Of a stretch of DNA of 6,407 nucleotides, positions 5,927 to 6,407 are shown one piece after another. The stretch is taken from contig JAHJKV010000506.1 of the NCBI GenBank assembly GCA_018822065.1, positions 1 through 6,407 of the forward strand. The letters run 5' to 3'. Within the stretch, counting starts at the first letter, position 1. Every line of letters starts with the position of its first letter. The DNA comes from Pseudomonadota bacterium (GTDB lineage: Bacteria > Desulfobacterota > Desulfovibrionia > Desulfovibrionales > Desulfovibrionaceae). The notes under the pieces are model-generated. The model was not told the origin of the DNA. It made no database searches and saw only the letters and a list, made by a program, of their open reading frames with translations. The position numbers and the translations under genes were made by a program.

Positions 5927-5928
5927 AT

Positions 5929-6407
5929 ATGAGCCAGCACAACGACGACACCTCCCCCAAGCCGGGGGTAGACTTCATCCGCACCATCATCAACGCCCAT
6001 CGCGAGGAGGGTCGGTACGAGGGTCGGGTGCACACCCGGTTTCCCCCGGAACCAAACGGATATCTGCATCTCGGCCATGCCAAGTCCATCTGCCTGAACT
6101 TCGGCTTGGCCGCCGAATACGACGGCAAGTGCAATCTGCGCTTTGACGACACCAACCCGGCCAAGGAAGAACAGGAATACGTCGACTCCATCCGGACCGA
6201 CGTCAGATGGCTCGGCTTTGACTGGGAGGAACGCGAATTTTACGCCTCGGACTACTTCGAGCAGATTTACCAGTTTGCCGAAACGCTTATCGAGATGGAC
6301 AAGGCCTACGTCGACGACCAGACCGCCGAAGAGATCCGCGCCAATCGGGGCACCCTCAAAGAGGCGGGCACCGACTCTCCCTGGCGAGGTCGAAGCGTGG
6401 AAGAAAA
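5929..6407 (+). CDS. glnS: Glutaminyl-tRNA synthetase (3' part outside window)
   Basis: The first 159 codons are present. GlnRS is a cytoplasmic class I synthetase that charges tRNA-Gln with glutamine. The signature region is unmistakable: TRFPPEPNGYLHLGHAKS (36-53) contains the class I HIGH motif as HLGH (47-50). It is followed by NLRFDDTNPAKEE (69-81), YVDSIRTDVRWLGFDW (84-99), SDYFEQIY (107-114), AYVDD (126-130) and RGTLKEAG...SPWRGRSVEE (140-159). These match bacterial GlnRS rather than GluRS, which has a different sequence around HIGH and lacks this NLRFDDTNP context. A short tail of about 12 residues precedes the catalytic core. The ATG is set by AGGAG 5 nt upstream. Having a dedicated GlnRS suggests the cell charges Gln-tRNA directly, but whether GatCAB is also present cannot be seen here. 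The KMSKS loop and anticodon-binding domains lie beyond the window. Confidence 0.97.
   Translation, partial: MSQHNDDTSPKPGVDFIRTIINAHREEGRYEGRVHTRFPPEPNGYLHLGHAKSICLNFGLAAEYDGKCNLRFDDTNPAKEEQEYVDSIRTDVRWLGFDWEEREFYASDYFEQIYQFAETLIEMDKAYVDDQTAEEIRANRGTLKEAGTDSPWRGRSVEE

Noticed and set aside
5573..5932. 119-codon plus-strand frame ending in an ATGA overlap with glnS
   Set aside because: Its first third is antisense to the M23 gene, it spans the predicted glnS promoter, and the product has no recognisable feature or ribosome site.
5670..6191. Upstream extension of the M23 peptidase frame
   Set aside because: It would overlap the start of glnS on the other strand and adds residues with no domain. 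The ATG at 5669 leaves a normal tail-TM-coiled coil-M23 layout.

Overview
The window looks like chromosomal DNA from a GC-rich Gram-negative bacterium. A sulfate-reducing deltaproteobacterium of the Desulfovibrionales type is my best guess. That is an inference from codon use, the two lipoprotein signal sequences, the Cache-type hybrid kinase, the membrane-anchored M23 peptidase and the form of GlnRS. No marker gene settles the taxonomy. Genes are tightly packed and cover most of the window. I see no tRNA, rRNA, insertion sequence, integrase or CRISPR array.

Layout. (1) Positions 1-795 hold a minus-strand pair of small envelope genes. The first is a 197-aa putative lipoprotein with a polyglycine linker right after its candidate lipidation cysteine. 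The second is a lipoprotein cut off by the window edge, coupled to the first by a TGATG overlap. Both are driven by a near-consensus sigma-70 promoter. (2) Positions 966-2132 hold a minus-strand two-gene operon: a Soj-like ParA ATPase, then an overlapping 114-aa ribbon-helix-helix (RHH) protein, ending at a strong intrinsic terminator. Just upstream of parA lie four head-to-tail 8-bp repeats (2159-2190), a good candidate for the RHH operator or centromere. (3) Positions 2309-4555 on the plus strand encode a complete hybrid sensor kinase (TM, Cache-like sensor, TM, HisKA, HATPase, receiver), starting at TTG. (4) Positions 4752-5669 on the minus strand encode a membrane-anchored M23 (LytM-type) endopeptidase with an intact active site and an unexpected CAGCH motif in its predicted cytoplasmic tail. 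(5) Divergently on the plus strand, glnS starts at 5929 behind a roughly 100-nt leader with competing hairpins and runs off the window.

How the genes relate. Only two groups are real functional units by sequence: the lipoprotein pair and the ParA/RHH operon. The ParA/RHH pair resembles small plasmid partition cassettes, yet it sits among ordinary chromosomal genes with no replication gene in view. It may be a chromosomal positioning system or a plasmid relic. The kinase is divergent from parA across 176 nt, so the repeat array could affect both. The kinase, peptidase and glnS look like independent transcription units.
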